A stretch of DNA of 64,000 bases from Chloroflexota bacterium (GCA_013388855.1 JACAEM010000025.1:62001-126000), one strand, 5' to 3'; counted from the first letter of the stretch, positions 25,321 to 34,217 are shown. Notes: a model not told the origin generated them from the letters alone. Numbers and translations: made by a program.

Positions 25321-26460
25321 TTAACCAAAATGAGCAATGGCTTCTTTCGCTAGCGCGTGAAATTCCCGGTCGGCACGGTTGTTCATGATCTCTTGCAAGA
25401 TGGGAAGCGTGCGCGGGTCTTTCAATTCTCCCATCGCCTGGATCACATGCTTGCGGACCTCACGCTCGGGATCCTTCCACATCTCCAGCAAGACAAGCCC
25501 GACACGCGGTTCTTTGACCTTTGGAAGCACATCCACCGAATGGATGCGGATCCACATCTCAGGATGATCCAGCGCCTCGACCAGGATCTCGAAACTTGCC
25601 GCGCCGAAATTGACCAGCGCCTCTGCTGCTGTTCTCCCCACATCGTGATGCAAGTCATAGAGCGCCATGCCCAGCGGTTCGATGGCGCGCGGATCGCCAA
25701 TACGCCCCAGCACCAGTGCCGCATACTTGCGGACCGCGCCTTCGTTGTCCTTGAGGGCTTCGATCAATGGCTCGACGGCCGTCGCACCCATCTTTTCGAT
25801 GGCGGAAAATAGATCGCCCGCCTGCGTCTCCCGTTCGTACCACCAAAATGGATCGCGCAGGGCTTCCATGAGATAGGGCACTGCTTTTGGATGTTGTGTA
25901 TTCCCCAATGCCATTGCCGCTGCCTGCCGGACTTCGATCTTCGGATCGTCTAGCAAAACAGTTGTGATCTCGTCAAAGGTGGAGGGGTCTTTGAAAAATC
26001 CAAGCGCGAGACATGCCGCGATGCGAACCTCATCCTCGCGATCTTTGAGCAGTTTGAGCAAGGGCTCGATGGCTTTGGTTTCTCCCATGCGTCCTAGTGC
26101 AATACCTGCACGTGCGCGGACGGTAAAGTATTCACCAGAAAGAGCGTCTAGGAGTGCGGGGACGGCGGACCTGTCCTTGCTTATGCCGAAGATCTCTGCC
26201 ACTCGTCCGCGGATGAGGGGATGCGCCGTCGAGAGAAGTTTGATCAAAGTAGGGGAGGCGGAGGGGATGCGGGCAAGCAGATGTTGAACCGGCGGGAGCA
26301 GGCTCAAGTCCTTGGTTTGAAGCGCTTCCACGAGGGCAGGTACTGCGTCGGCTCCGAGTCCCAGTAAATCCCGGGCTGCCTGTTCACGTTTGGTTGAATC
26401 CACGAGTTGGGCGATGAGCCTTTTTGCTTCTGCTTGTTTTCCGCCAGTGAGCCAGTCCAT
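25321..26460 (-). CDS. HEAT-repeat (PBS lyase-type) protein
   Basis: A 379-aa protein made almost wholly of about ten HEAT-like repeats of about 31 residues, for example DEVRIACLALGFFKDPSTF-like units with the LG..GD.RAI.PL pattern (VLGRIGDPRAIEPL, ALGRMGETKAIEPL). Such alpha-solenoids mediate protein binding or, in the phycobilisome lyase branch, chromophore attachment; no phycobiliprotein gene is present. The ATG follows a -10 hexamer by 6 nt with no Shine-Dalgarno sequence. It is divergent from the dehydrogenase operon. Confidence 0.8.
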   Translation of the reverse strand: MDWLTGGKQAEAKRLIAQLVDSTKREQAARDLLGLGADAVPALVEALQTKDLSLLPPVQHLLARIPSASPTLIKLLSTAHPLIRGRVAEIFGISKDRSAVPALLDALSGEYFTVRARAGIALGRMGETKAIEPLLKLLKDREDEVRIAACLALGFFKDPSTFDEITTVLLDDPKIEVRQAAAMALGNTQHPKAVPYLMEALRDPFWWYERETQAGDLFSAIEKMGATAVEPLIEALKDNEGAVRKYAALVLGRIGDPRAIEPLGMALYDLHHDVGRTAAEALVNFGAASFEILVEALDHPEMWIRIHSVDVLPKVKEPRVGLVLLEMWKDPEREVRKHVIQAMGELKDPRTLPILQEIMNNRADREFHALAKEAIAHFG

Positions 26461-26466
26461 GCCGTT

Positions 26467-26472
26467 ATTTTA
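26467..26472 (-). promoter_or_regulatory. -10 element of a leaderless transcript (HEAT gene)
   Basis: On the minus strand TAAAAT ends 6 nt before the ATG at 26460 with no ribosome-binding site between. The -35 match is poor. Confidence 0.4.
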
Positions 26473-26520
26473 CTTGGAAATGGATTGAGTTTGAGAGAAA
26501 ATTGGACGGAAAATCTCTGA

Positions 26521-26615
26521 TATAATCGTACTTTGGAGAGAGGAAAGCACACCGTGGCGCTTGTAGCGCCATGTATTTTGCCTGAACCCCGCCATTATTT
26601 TGATTTGGAGTAACG
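26521..26615 (+). promoter_or_regulatory. -10 element and leader of the dehydrogenase operon
   Basis: TATAAT (26521-26526) is a consensus -10; the -35 is weak. The roughly 80-nt leader has a hairpin TGGCGCT (26555-26561) with AGCGCCA (26565-26571) and loop TGT. GGAG precedes the ATG at 26616. Confidence 0.5.
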
Positions 26616-27572
26616 ATGAAGAAGGAACAACTGCTTGATTTATATTACCAGATGGTGCTGATTCGCCGCGTGGAGGAACGCGGCGCGGAATTGTACCAGG
26701 CCGGCAAGATTGGCGGCTTTATGCATTTGTATATCGGACAGGAAGCTGTCTCCACGGGTCTGATCGCGGCGCGTGAGCCGCGAGACCGCGTGATTACCGC
26801 TTACCGCGACCATGGAGTTGCCCTCAATTGTGGCATTTCTGCCAATGAAGTGATGGCAGAACTGCTTGGCAAAGCCACAGGCATGTCGAAGGGCAAGGGC
26901 GGTTCGATGCACATGGCAAGCGTGGAAAAGAACATGTGGGGCGGTCACGCCATCGTGGGCGGACATCTGCCTGTCGCGGCGGGACTCGCGTTGGGTGACC
27001 AGTATGCCAAGAACGACAATATCACCATCTGTATGTTCGGCGACGGCGCGACGAACATCGGTTATTTCCACGAAGCGTTGAACCTTTCGAAAACCTGGGG
27101 GTTGCGCGTGTTGTGGGTCTGTGAGAATAACCAATACGGTATGGGCACTGCTGTAAGCCGCGCCTCCGCTGTGGATGAGATCCGACAGAAGGCGGAAGGT
27201 TATGGCATGAAAAACGCCGAGGTCAACGGCATGGATGTATTGGCGGTCTACGAGGCAGCCAAGGAGTCCATGGACTTCGTCCGCAAGGAGGGGCAACCGT
27301 ATTTTCTCGAAGTGGATACGTATCGTTTCCGCGGTCACTCGATGGGCGACCCGGAACGCTACCGCAAAGCGGAGGAAGTGAAGCAGTGGCAGGAGAACGA
27401 TCCAATCGGTATTTTTAATAAGTATTTATTGGATAAGAAAGTCACCACCCGCAAGGGGCTGGATGAGATCGAAGCCCGGGTGGAAGAGGAAGTGCAGAAG
27501 GCGGTCGAGTTTGCCGAGACTTCTCCCGAACCTGCGCTGGAAGACCTGTTCAAGGATATTTACGCGGAATAA
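26616..27572 (+). CDS. pdhA: Pyruvate/2-oxoacid dehydrogenase E1 alpha subunit
   Basis: A 318-aa thiamine-diphosphate subunit. The ThDP motif runs from GDGATNIGYFHEAL to WVCENNQYGMGT (GDG...NN). GKGGSMHM and YRFRGHSMGDPE are the conserved active-site and phosphorylation-loop-like regions. It should decarboxylate pyruvate or a related 2-oxoacid with the E1 beta subunit encoded downstream. The length fits the compact AcoA/PdhA type, so an acetoin dehydrogenase cannot be excluded. A palindromic repeat separates it from the E1 beta gene. Confidence 0.87.
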   Translation: MKKEQLLDLYYQMVLIRRVEERGAELYQAGKIGGFMHLYIGQEAVSTGLIAAREPRDRVITAYRDHGVALNCGISANEVMAELLGKATGMSKGKGGSMHMASVEKNMWGGHAIVGGHLPVAAGLALGDQYAKNDNITICMFGDGATNIGYFHEALNLSKTWGLRVLWVCENNQYGMGTAVSRASAVDEIRQKAEGYGMKNAEVNGMDVLAVYEAAKESMDFVRKEGQPYFLEVDTYRFRGHSMGDPERYRKAEEVKQWQENDPIGIFNKYLLDKKVTTRKGLDEIEARVEEEVQKAVEFAETSPEPALEDLFKDIYAE

Positions 27573-27577
27573 CAATA

Positions 27578-27660
27578 TGTCATTGCGAGGGCGATAGCCC
27601 GAAGCAATCCCCTATTTAGCGAGGAGATTGCTTCGTCGGCTACGCCTCCTCGCAATGACA
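27578..27660. repeat. 83-bp palindromic REP-like element inside the operon
   Basis: Outer arms TGTCATTGCGAGG (27578-27590) and CCTCGCAATGACA (27648-27660) are perfect inverted repeats. Inner arms GAAGCAATC (27601-27609) and GATTGCTTC (27626-27634) pair as well, and GGGC/GCCC (27589-27600) makes a third small hairpin, giving a cruciform-like fold. The unit matches the well-known family of dispersed bacterial palindromes beginning with TGTCATTGCGAG. It fills almost the whole gap between E1 alpha and E1 beta. Confidence 0.85.
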
Positions 27661-27673
27661 TGAGGAAAACACT

Positions 27674-28648
27674 ATGGCAAAAATCACAATGCGCGAGGCG
27701 ATCTCGCAAGCTCTTATGGAAGAAATGGACCGCGACCCGGCTGTCTTCATCATGGGCGAGGAAGTCGGTGTGTGGGGTGGCACCTATGCGGTGACCAAAG
27801 GCTTTTATGACAAATATGGCGCAGACCGCGTAAAAGATACCCCGATTGCGGAAAACGCCATCCTTGGCGCGGCGATTGGCGCCGCGATGGTCGGTCAGCG
27901 TCCCATCGCGGAATTGATGACCATCAACTTCGCCTTCTCGGCGATGGATTACATCGTCAACCAGGCGGCGAAACTGCGCTACATGTTCGGCGGACAGTTC
28001 ACCCTGCCGCTGGTCATCCGCGCCGTCGGCGGCGGCGGACGCCAACTCGGCGCGACACACTCGCAAACGCCGGATGCAATCTTCGCTCACTTTCCCGGAC
28101 TGAAAGTAGTCAGCCCCGGAACGCCGGAAGACGCCAAAGGGTTGCTGAAGTCAGCCATTCGGTCGAATGACCCGATCCTGTTCATTGAACATGCCACGAT
28201 GTATCAGGTCCGTGGCGAAGTGCCAGAAGGCGAGTATCTCATTCCGATTGGAAAATCCAAAGTCCAGCGCGAAGGAAGTGACCTGACCATCGTCACTTAC
28301 TGCAAAGGGCTTGAGCTTTCCATGAAAGCGGCGGACGAACTCGGCAAAGAAGGCATCCAAGCCGAGATCGTCGACCTGCGCACCCTGCGCCCGCTTGACA
28401 TGGAACCTGTGCTCCAATCGTTCAAGAAAACCAACCGCGCCATTGTCGTTGAAGAGGGCTGGAAGTCCTACGGCGTCGGCTCTGAAATCGTCAGCCGCAT
28501 CTACGAAGAAGCCTTCGACTATGTGGACGCGCCCATCATCCGCGTGGCGCAAAAGGAAGTTCCGCTTCCGTACAACCGCACGCTCGAACAAGCCGCTCTC
28601 CCGCAAGTGACCGACATCGTCGCCGCGGCAAAGGAGGTGTTGAAATAA
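27674..28648 (+). CDS. pdhB: Pyruvate/2-oxoacid dehydrogenase E1 beta subunit
   Basis: A 324-aa transketolase-type subunit. It begins ITMREAISQALMEEMDRDP, with GEEVGVWGGTYAVTKG, the ThDP-contacting FAFSAMDYIVNQAAKLRYM segment and the C-terminal LRTLRPLDMEPVLQS and VVEEGW motifs. It pairs with the alpha subunit upstream to form the E1 heterotetramer. GAGGA precedes the ATG. The stop overlaps the E2 start (TAATG). Confidence 0.9.
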   Translation: MAKITMREAISQALMEEMDRDPAVFIMGEEVGVWGGTYAVTKGFYDKYGADRVKDTPIAENAILGAAIGAAMVGQRPIAELMTINFAFSAMDYIVNQAAKLRYMFGGQFTLPLVIRAVGGGGRQLGATHSQTPDAIFAHFPGLKVVSPGTPEDAKGLLKSAIRSNDPILFIEHATMYQVRGEVPEGEYLIPIGKSKVQREGSDLTIVTYCKGLELSMKAADELGKEGIQAEIVDLRTLRPLDMEPVLQSFKKTNRAIVVEEGWKSYGVGSEIVSRIYEEAFDYVDAPIIRVAQKEVPLPYNRTLEQAALPQVTDIVAAAKEVLK

Positions 28649-29895
28649 TGGCTGAGACCATCAACATGCCCAAACTTGGCTTCGACATGGCGGAAGGATT
28701 GCTGGTCCGCTGGGTCAAGCAGGTTGGCGAAAACATCAACAAAGGCGACGTGCTCGCTGAGATCGAAACCGATAAAGCCACGGTGGAAGTCGAATCCTCC
28801 GCGAGCGGTGTGGTGCTGCAACACATCGTCGAGCAGGGGACGGTCGTTCCCGTCAACGCGCCGATTGCTGTCGTTGGGCAGGCCGGTGAAAAGGTGGATG
28901 CATCAAACGTAGAAAGTGGAAAGAAGAAAGAAGAAAAAATAGCGGAAGAAAAGTCTGCGGCTCCGACTCAGCCGATACCTGCTCCCGTTGCTTCAACTCC
29001 TGCCCCCGCTGAAAGCGGACCCGTTAAAGCGTCTCCGCTTGCGAAGAAAATCGCGCGTGATAACAACATCAACCTTGCTTCCATTCAAGGCACGGGTCCG
29101 GGCGGGCGGATTGTCCGCAAGGATGTGGAGGCAGTCTTCACTGGTCAGTCATCAGTGATCGGTAAACAGCCATCTGCTCCGCTTATCACTTACCAATTAC
29201 CAACATCCATCGAAGACAAAGTTATTGCAACCACCAAACTCCGCCAAGCCATCGGGCGCCGCCTGGTCGAATCCAAGACCACCATCCCGCACTTCTACGT
29301 CACGCACGAGTACAAGATGGATGCGCTGATGGAGATGCGCAAACAAGCCAATGCCTTCCTGCCCGACAACGAAAAACTCTCCGTCAACGACTTCATCGTC
29401 AAGGCGGTTGCGCTCGCGCTGAAGCAGTTCCCGAATCTCAACGCAACCATCAAGGGCAACGAGATTATCCAATTCGGTCACGTCAATGTCGGCGTGGCGG
29501 TGACCGTCCCCGGCGGACTGATGACCGTCGTTGTGAAGGACGCGGATGTCAAGCCGCTGCGCCAGATTTCGGGCGAAATCAAGGCAATGGCGGCGCGCGC
29601 CCGCGAAGGCAAGGTCAAACCTGAAGATGTCGAAGGCTCGACGTTCTCCACGTCCAATCTCGGCATGTACGATGTGGAAGAATTCATCGCCATCATCAAC
29701 CCGCCTGAAGCCGCGATTTTGGCGATTGGCTCCGCAAAGGAGGTTCCTATCGTCGAGAACGGTCAAATCAAAATCGGCTGGCGGATGAAAGCCACCATCT
29801 CCGTGGATCACCGCGTCAGCGATGGGGCGGAGGCGGCGCAGTTCATGCAGTCGCTGGCAGAGTTTTTGGAAAACCCGGTCAGGATGCTGGTGTAA
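28648..29895 (+). CDS. pdhC: Dihydrolipoamide acyltransferase (E2)
   Basis: A 415-aa E2. Residues 1-78 form the lipoyl domain with Lys43 in EIETDKATVEVES. A charged, then Pro/Ala-rich linker follows. The peripheral subunit-binding domain is at about 127-163 (SPLAKKIARDNNINLASIQG, GPGGRIVRKDVE). The catalytic domain ends with SVDHRVSDGAEAAQF, carrying the His and Asp of the HxxxDG site. It completes the E1-E2 operon, but no E3 gene is here, so dihydrolipoyl dehydrogenase must come from elsewhere. A hairpin terminator follows the stop. Confidence 0.88.
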   Translation: MAETINMPKLGFDMAEGLLVRWVKQVGENINKGDVLAEIETDKATVEVESSASGVVLQHIVEQGTVVPVNAPIAVVGQAGEKVDASNVESGKKKEEKIAEEKSAAPTQPIPAPVASTPAPAESGPVKASPLAKKIARDNNINLASIQGTGPGGRIVRKDVEAVFTGQSSVIGKQPSAPLITYQLPTSIEDKVIATTKLRQAIGRRLVESKTTIPHFYVTHEYKMDALMEMRKQANAFLPDNEKLSVNDFIVKAVALALKQFPNLNATIKGNEIIQFGHVNVGVAVTVPGGLMTVVVKDADVKPLRQISGEIKAMAARAREGKVKPEDVEGSTFSTSNLGMYDVEEFIAIINPPEAAILAIGSAKEVPIVENGQIKIGWRMKATISVDHRVSDGAEAAQFMQSLAEFLENPVRMLV

Positions 29896-29900
29896 AAGCA

Positions 29901-29937
29901 AACTTCCGAAGTCGAACGGCTTCGGAAGTTTTTCTTT
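29901..29937. terminator. Terminator, CTTCCGAAG type (copy 1)
   Basis: AACTTCCGAAG (29901-29911) pairs perfectly with CTTCGGAAGTT (29920-29930), followed by TTTCTTT. It sits between the convergent E2 and GH3 genes and can serve both. The same core occurs at 34272 and 45690. Confidence 0.9.
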
Positions 29938-29959
29938 CAGGTGCTTATGCCGTGCCAGA

Positions 29960-32197
29960 TCAGTTGACCACTTTCAGATCCGCATGGAGCGTCGCCGTCG
30001 AGTCGGCGCCAACCCAAATGTCGAACTCAGTTGCATCCTGTATCCATTTTCCCGCATTTGTGCTCCAATACTGCAGCTCGTCTGGGCCAAGTCGGAAAGT
30101 CACTTTCTTCGTTTCTCTCGGCTGAAGAGTAATACGCTCGAAGCCCTTTAACTCGCGCATTGGACGGGTATCGGTACCCCATTTCTGGTGGATGTAAAGT
30201 TGGGCGACTTCGTCCCCGGTCACTTTACCGGTATTAGTCACATCCACGCTGACGGTCACACTTTTGCCTACCTTAACCTTCGACTTTGAAACCTTCAAAT
30301 TGGAAAACTCAAACGTCGTGTAGCTCAAGCCATAGCCGAAGGGATAGAGTGGTACGGGCAAACCGTCCCAATAGCGCGGGTTATACATTGGGCTGCCTTC
30401 GGGTGAGTGGGTCAGGTTACGGGCATAGTACAGCGGGGCGTGGCTGCCCTTGCGCGGGAAACTGACCGGTAGTTTGCCGCCTGGGTTTACATCGCCAAAC
30501 AGGATGTCAGCTACAGCATGACCGCCTTCAGTGCCGGGCTCCCACGCCTCGAGGATGGCAGGGATGTGTTCCGCCGCCCAGTTGACGCTCAATGGTCGAC
30601 CGTTCAACAGCACCAGCACGACCGGCTTGCCCAATGCTGCAACGGCTTTGAGCAATTCCTCCTGCCTGCCGGGCAGATCTAAAGAGGCGCGTGAAGCGGC
30701 TTCGCCTGCCATCAGGTCAGTCTCACCCAGCACCATGATCACTTGGTCGGCGGCGCGGGCAGTCTCCAACGCGGCTTGGAATGCCGCCTCGGCTTCTTCG
30801 GGGGATTGGGCCGGCTTGCGAACCTCTCCGGCCATCATACTCTCGAACCAGGAGGGAATGTCGCGTCGTATCTCAGGACCGGGAGAGTAAGTCACTTGGG
30901 CGCCGGGCAGCTTGGCGCGGATGCCTTGCAGGACGGTTACTACCGCCGGTTTGTGCCCGAAGACCATCCACGACCCTTCCGTGGCTTCCATCGAGTCCGC
31001 CAATGGCCCGATCACTGCTACGTTCTTCAAATCTTTAGAGAGCGGCAGAAGCCCGCCCTCATTGCGCAACAACACCATCGAACGTTGTGCCGACCAGCGT
31101 GAGATTTGGCGGTGCTCGGGCAGGGCTATAACTTTCTCCAGTAGACCCTCATCCACGTATGGATTCTCAAACAATCCCATCTTGATTTTGAGAGCCAATA
31201 TCGGACGCACCAATTCCTCGATCTCGCTCACTTTCAGCAGTCCATTCTTCACCAGCTTGACCATACCCTCGGTGTAGGTGTAGCTGGACATGTCCATATT
31301 GAGACCAGCCTTAATGCCCCGCAGGGCGGCATCGAGCCGGTCGCGAGCATGTCCTTGGATGACCATGTTGGCAACTGCAAAGGCATCTGAAACCACAAAG
31401 CCACCAAAACCCCACTCCTTGCGCAAAACCTGGCGCAGCAGCCAGCGGTTGCCGCTGGCAGGTACATCGTTCAAATCCATGTAGGCGCTCATGAAAGTTG
31501 CCACACCGGCTTTAACAGCGGCTTTAAAGGGCGGCAGAACGATATTGCGCAGTTGGGTTTCAGACAGGTAAACCGGGTCATAATCGCGCCCGCCGTCCGA
31601 GTAACCGTACCCGGCGAAATGCTTAGCGCAAGCCAGCATCCGTTCAGGATTCGAAATGTCATTACCCTGAAAGCCACGCACTTGCGCAGCTGCCATTGCT
31701 GCTCCAAGGTAAGGATCCTCACCAGCGCCTTCCACAATGCGTCCCCAGCGCGCGTCGCGGCAGATGTCGAGCATCGGGCCAAAGGTCCAGTGTAAACCGG
31801 CGGCGCGGGCTTCTTTGGCTGCTACGGTCTGGGACTTCTCAGGCACATTAGGGTCCCAGGAGGACGCCATTGCAAGCGGCACGGGGAAGATGGTATGGTA
31901 GCCGTGGATGACATCCAAGGCAAACAGCAGGGGGATGCCTGAAGGGCTTTCCTCCACGGCGATCTTTTGTAGTTCGTTGAAACGTTTGGTGTCATTGAGC
32001 CATAGCACGGAACCAGCCCCACCTTTGCGAATCTGATCCTCCGCTTTGGGGCCTGGAGCGAAATCTGCCCCGCCAACTTGGTTAAGTTGCCCGATCTTCT
32101 CTTCGAGGCTCATTTTCTTCAAGAGAGCCTTGACCCGCTTGGCAACTTCCTTGTCCGATGAAATGGACATTTTCATTCCTGTCCTTTTCTTGTTCAT
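29960..32197 (-). CDS. bglX: Glycoside hydrolase family 3 beta-glucosidase
   Basis: A 745-aa protein with the complete GH3 plan: N-terminal barrel, alpha/beta sandwich (GLLPLSKDLKNVAVIGPLADS) and a C-terminal fibronectin-III-like domain (VSVDVTNTGKVTGDEVAQLY). Asp271 in GGFVVSDAFAV is the nucleophile. The substrate-binding CAKHFAGYG motif is present. No signal peptide is seen, so it probably acts in the cytoplasm on imported oligosaccharides. AAGGAG precedes the ATG. It lies 36 nt after the MFS transporter and is very likely its operon partner. A beta-xylosidase is an alternative. Confidence 0.82.
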   Translation of the reverse strand: MNKKRTGMKMSISSDKEVAKRVKALLKKMSLEEKIGQLNQVGGADFAPGPKAEDQIRKGGAGSVLWLNDTKRFNELQKIAVEESPSGIPLLFALDVIHGYHTIFPVPLAMASSWDPNVPEKSQTVAAKEARAAGLHWTFGPMLDICRDARWGRIVEGAGEDPYLGAAMAAAQVRGFQGNDISNPERMLACAKHFAGYGYSDGGRDYDPVYLSETQLRNIVLPPFKAAVKAGVATFMSAYMDLNDVPASGNRWLLRQVLRKEWGFGGFVVSDAFAVANMVIQGHARDRLDAALRGIKAGLNMDMSSYTYTEGMVKLVKNGLLKVSEIEELVRPILALKIKMGLFENPYVDEGLLEKVIALPEHRQISRWSAQRSMVLLRNEGGLLPLSKDLKNVAVIGPLADSMEATEGSWMVFGHKPAVVTVLQGIRAKLPGAQVTYSPGPEIRRDIPSWFESMMAGEVRKPAQSPEEAEAAFQAALETARAADQVIMVLGETDLMAGEAASRASLDLPGRQEELLKAVAALGKPVVLVLLNGRPLSVNWAAEHIPAILEAWEPGTEGGHAVADILFGDVNPGGKLPVSFPRKGSHAPLYYARNLTHSPEGSPMYNPRYWDGLPVPLYPFGYGLSYTTFEFSNLKVSKSKVKVGKSVTVSVDVTNTGKVTGDEVAQLYIHQKWGTDTRPMRELKGFERITLQPRETKKVTFRLGPDELQYWSTNAGKWIQDATEFDIWVGADSTATLHADLKVVN

Positions 32198-32233
32198 AAG
32201 AGTCTCCTTTTTGGATTTCCGGTTCCATATAAA

Positions 32234-33472
32234 CTAGACTGCATGCTCACCTGGCACGGTGAAGTTTGCAGATTGTAGCTTCGGGTGTCTCGCTGCCAGG
32301 ATGTAAAAACCGAACAAACCGGCATATACCGCCAGCAGGCAAATTGGAATGACCTCCAGCGAGATCCGACGCGCCAGAATTCCCATCATACTGGGAATGA
32401 TAGCTGTCCCAAGACCCGTTGCTGCCATTTGCATGCCGATTGTATTGGCGGCAAAATGATCACCCACCCGCGTGCTGGTGCCCGACATCATCGCTGGAAA
32501 GATGGGTGCGATCGAAAAGCCAATAACCGCCACCGCGATCACGTTTGCCGTTTTGGTGGGATTCCAAACCAGCAACCCTGCACCCAGCAAGGCTCCCACC
32601 AGCCCGCCCAGCACCAACTTATTGACTCCCGCCCGCCTGGCGAATAATCCTGCCATGATGCGGCCGGCGGTAAAAGTGAACCAATAGCTGCCTGCGAAGA
32701 ACCCTGCCAGTGTCGTATCCACCCCACGCGACTCGGTCAGCAGTGTGTAAGTCCAGGTGCCGAGCGATCCTTCCGCGCCAACGTAAAGGAAGAATAGCAC
32801 CACACTCAGCCATACTTGCGGCTGTCGTAATGTCTCTCCTATCGGAGTTTTGTAATCTGTTAGTTTTTTCTTCGTTTCACTTTCCGATGGTGCGTCATTC
32901 TGGCTCCACATGGGCAGGGTCAGAACAAAACAAATTGCCAATATGATCTGGAAAACGCCCACCACCTGATAACCGAACCGCCATGTGCTGAAGTTTGTCA
33001 GCCCAAGGGTCATGATTATCGGTCCCATGGTAATTCCAACGCCCCAACTGGCATGCAACCATTGCATCAGCCCCTCGCTGAAGTGTGTCGCCACATAGGT
33101 ATTGAGTCCGGCGTCAATTGCGCCAGCCCCTAACCCAGCCACCACGCCCAACAAGACCATCATCCACCAAGCCGGGACAAGGGTGTAGCCGATCAAGGCC
33201 CCTCCCGTGAGGAAGCAACTGGCTGCAAGAACACGACCCACACCTACGCGTGAGAGCAGGAAGCCGCTTAGGAAGCTGGAGGTCATATAGCCAACTACAA
33301 GTGCTGTCAGAAACATGCCGATCGCATCGAGGGGAATGGAAAAACCGGTTCGGATTGACGGCCACCCAACGCCAAGCAGCCCATCGGGGAGCCCCAAAGC
33401 GATGAAAGCCACATATGCCAAAATAACAAGTCCGAGTTTGGGGTAGTGCTTAACCTTATTCCAGAATTTCAT
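32234..33472 (-). CDS. MFS transporter, FHS/FucP-like
   Basis: A 412-aa protein with 12 predicted helices. GLGAGAIDAGLNTYVATHF and MQWLHASWGVGITMGP match the conserved region of the fucose-glucose-galactose (FHS) branch, in which an Asp/Glu near helix 4 couples protons. AAAGGA precedes the ATG. The gene heads an operon with a GH3 beta-glucosidase and is transcribed divergently from a TetR regulator, so sugar or glucoside uptake is more likely than drug efflux. Confidence 0.72.
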   Translation of the reverse strand: MKFWNKVKHYPKLGLVILAYVAFIALGLPDGLLGVGWPSIRTGFSIPLDAIGMFLTALVVGYMTSSFLSGFLLSRVGVGRVLAASCFLTGGALIGYTLVPAWWMMVLLGVVAGLGAGAIDAGLNTYVATHFSEGLMQWLHASWGVGITMGPIIMTLGLTNFSTWRFGYQVVGVFQIILAICFVLTLPMWSQNDAPSESETKKKLTDYKTPIGETLRQPQVWLSVVLFFLYVGAEGSLGTWTYTLLTESRGVDTTLAGFFAGSYWFTFTAGRIMAGLFARRAGVNKLVLGGLVGALLGAGLLVWNPTKTANVIAVAVIGFSIAPIFPAMMSGTSTRVGDHFAANTIGMQMAATGLGTAIIPSMMGILARRISLEVIPICLLAVYAGLFGFYILAARHPKLQSANFTVPGEHAV

Positions 33473-33528
33473 GTTTTTTCCTTTTAGGTGGGTGATTGGC
33501 TTGTGAAGATTTATGCAAGTTTGAGAGT

Positions 33529-33557
33529 ATTTTATCTTAAAAACTTACCTAATACAA
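33529..33557 (-). promoter_or_regulatory. Promoter of the MFS-GH3 operon
   Basis: On the minus strand TTGTAT (33557-33552), a 17-nt spacer and TAAAAT (33534-33529) form a good sigma-70-type promoter. The -35 lies inside the TetR-type operator, so a bound repressor would block it. Confidence 0.7.
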
Positions 33558-33569
33558 GGTAGGTAAGTT
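33542..33569. promoter_or_regulatory. TetR-type operator
   Basis: AACTTACCTA (33542-33551) and TAGGTAAGTT (33560-33569) form a perfect 10-bp inverted repeat around an 8-nt spacer, 28 bp in all. It overlaps the -35 boxes of both divergent promoters, the usual arrangement for an autoregulated TetR repressor. Confidence 0.85.
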
Positions 33570-33602
33570 GCGGTTTTTGCTATATGGACGTATAATTGAA
33601 AC
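33568..33602 (+). promoter_or_regulatory. Promoter of the tetR gene (leaderless)
   Basis: TTGCGG (33568-33573), a 17-nt spacer and TATAAT (33591-33596). The hexamer ends 6 nt before the ATG at 33603 and there is no Shine-Dalgarno sequence, so the mRNA probably begins at the start codon. The first two bases of the -35 are inside the operator. Confidence 0.7.
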
Positions 33603-34217
33603 ATGAAGCAATCCCAAACTCCCCGGCGTACGCAAGCAGAACGAACCCGTGCCAGCCGTGAAAAGATCATCCATTCTGCCATAGAAGCCTTCGCCCGAAA
33701 TGGTTTTCGCGGCGCAAAACTGGCTGACATTGCCAAAGCTGCGGGTCTGACCGAGCCGGGACTATTGCATCATTTCCCCAGTAAAACTCATCTCCTGATG
33801 GAAGTGCTCAAAGAGCGAGACCGGATTGATAGTGAACGAATGCGCGCCACTCTACAGAAAAATGGTAATCAACTTCTTGAAGCGGGAATCGAATTAGTCA
33901 AACATAATCAAACAGTTCCCGGATTAGTGCAGTTGTTCAATCTGCTGGTGACGGAGAGTATTTCCCCCGATCATCCGGCGCATGAGTTTTTTATAGAACG
34001 TTATCAGCGTGAGCGTGGACATTGGATCCAGGCGATTGTACAAGCACAACAAGCCGGGGAGATTCGTTCGGATATTTCCCCCGAGGCGCTGGCTGTCTTG
34101 ATATTTGCCATTATGGATGGTTTGCAGATGCAATGGCTGATGGAACCCGAGAAGATCGACATGGCCGGGCTGTTTCGAGTGATGATGAATATGCTAAAGG
34201 CAGAATCGGGAAGATAA
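33603..34217 (+). CDS. TetR/AcrR family transcriptional repressor
   Basis: A 204-aa regulator. The N-terminal helix-turn-helix spans about residues 20-65 (SAIEAFARNGFRGAKLADI, AAGLTEPGLLHHFPSK), typical of TetR. The C-terminal ligand domain has many aromatic and Met residues near the end. It is divergent from the MFS-GH3 operon across a perfect palindromic operator and very probably represses both units until a sugar-derived ligand binds. A convergent terminator follows at 34272. Confidence 0.85.
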   Translation: MKQSQTPRRTQAERTRASREKIIHSAIEAFARNGFRGAKLADIAKAAGLTEPGLLHHFPSKTHLLMEVLKERDRIDSERMRATLQKNGNQLLEAGIELVKHNQTVPGLVQLFNLLVTESISPDHPAHEFFIERYQRERGHWIQAIVQAQQAGEIRSDISPEALAVLIFAIMDGLQMQWLMEPEKIDMAGLFRVMMNMLKAESGR

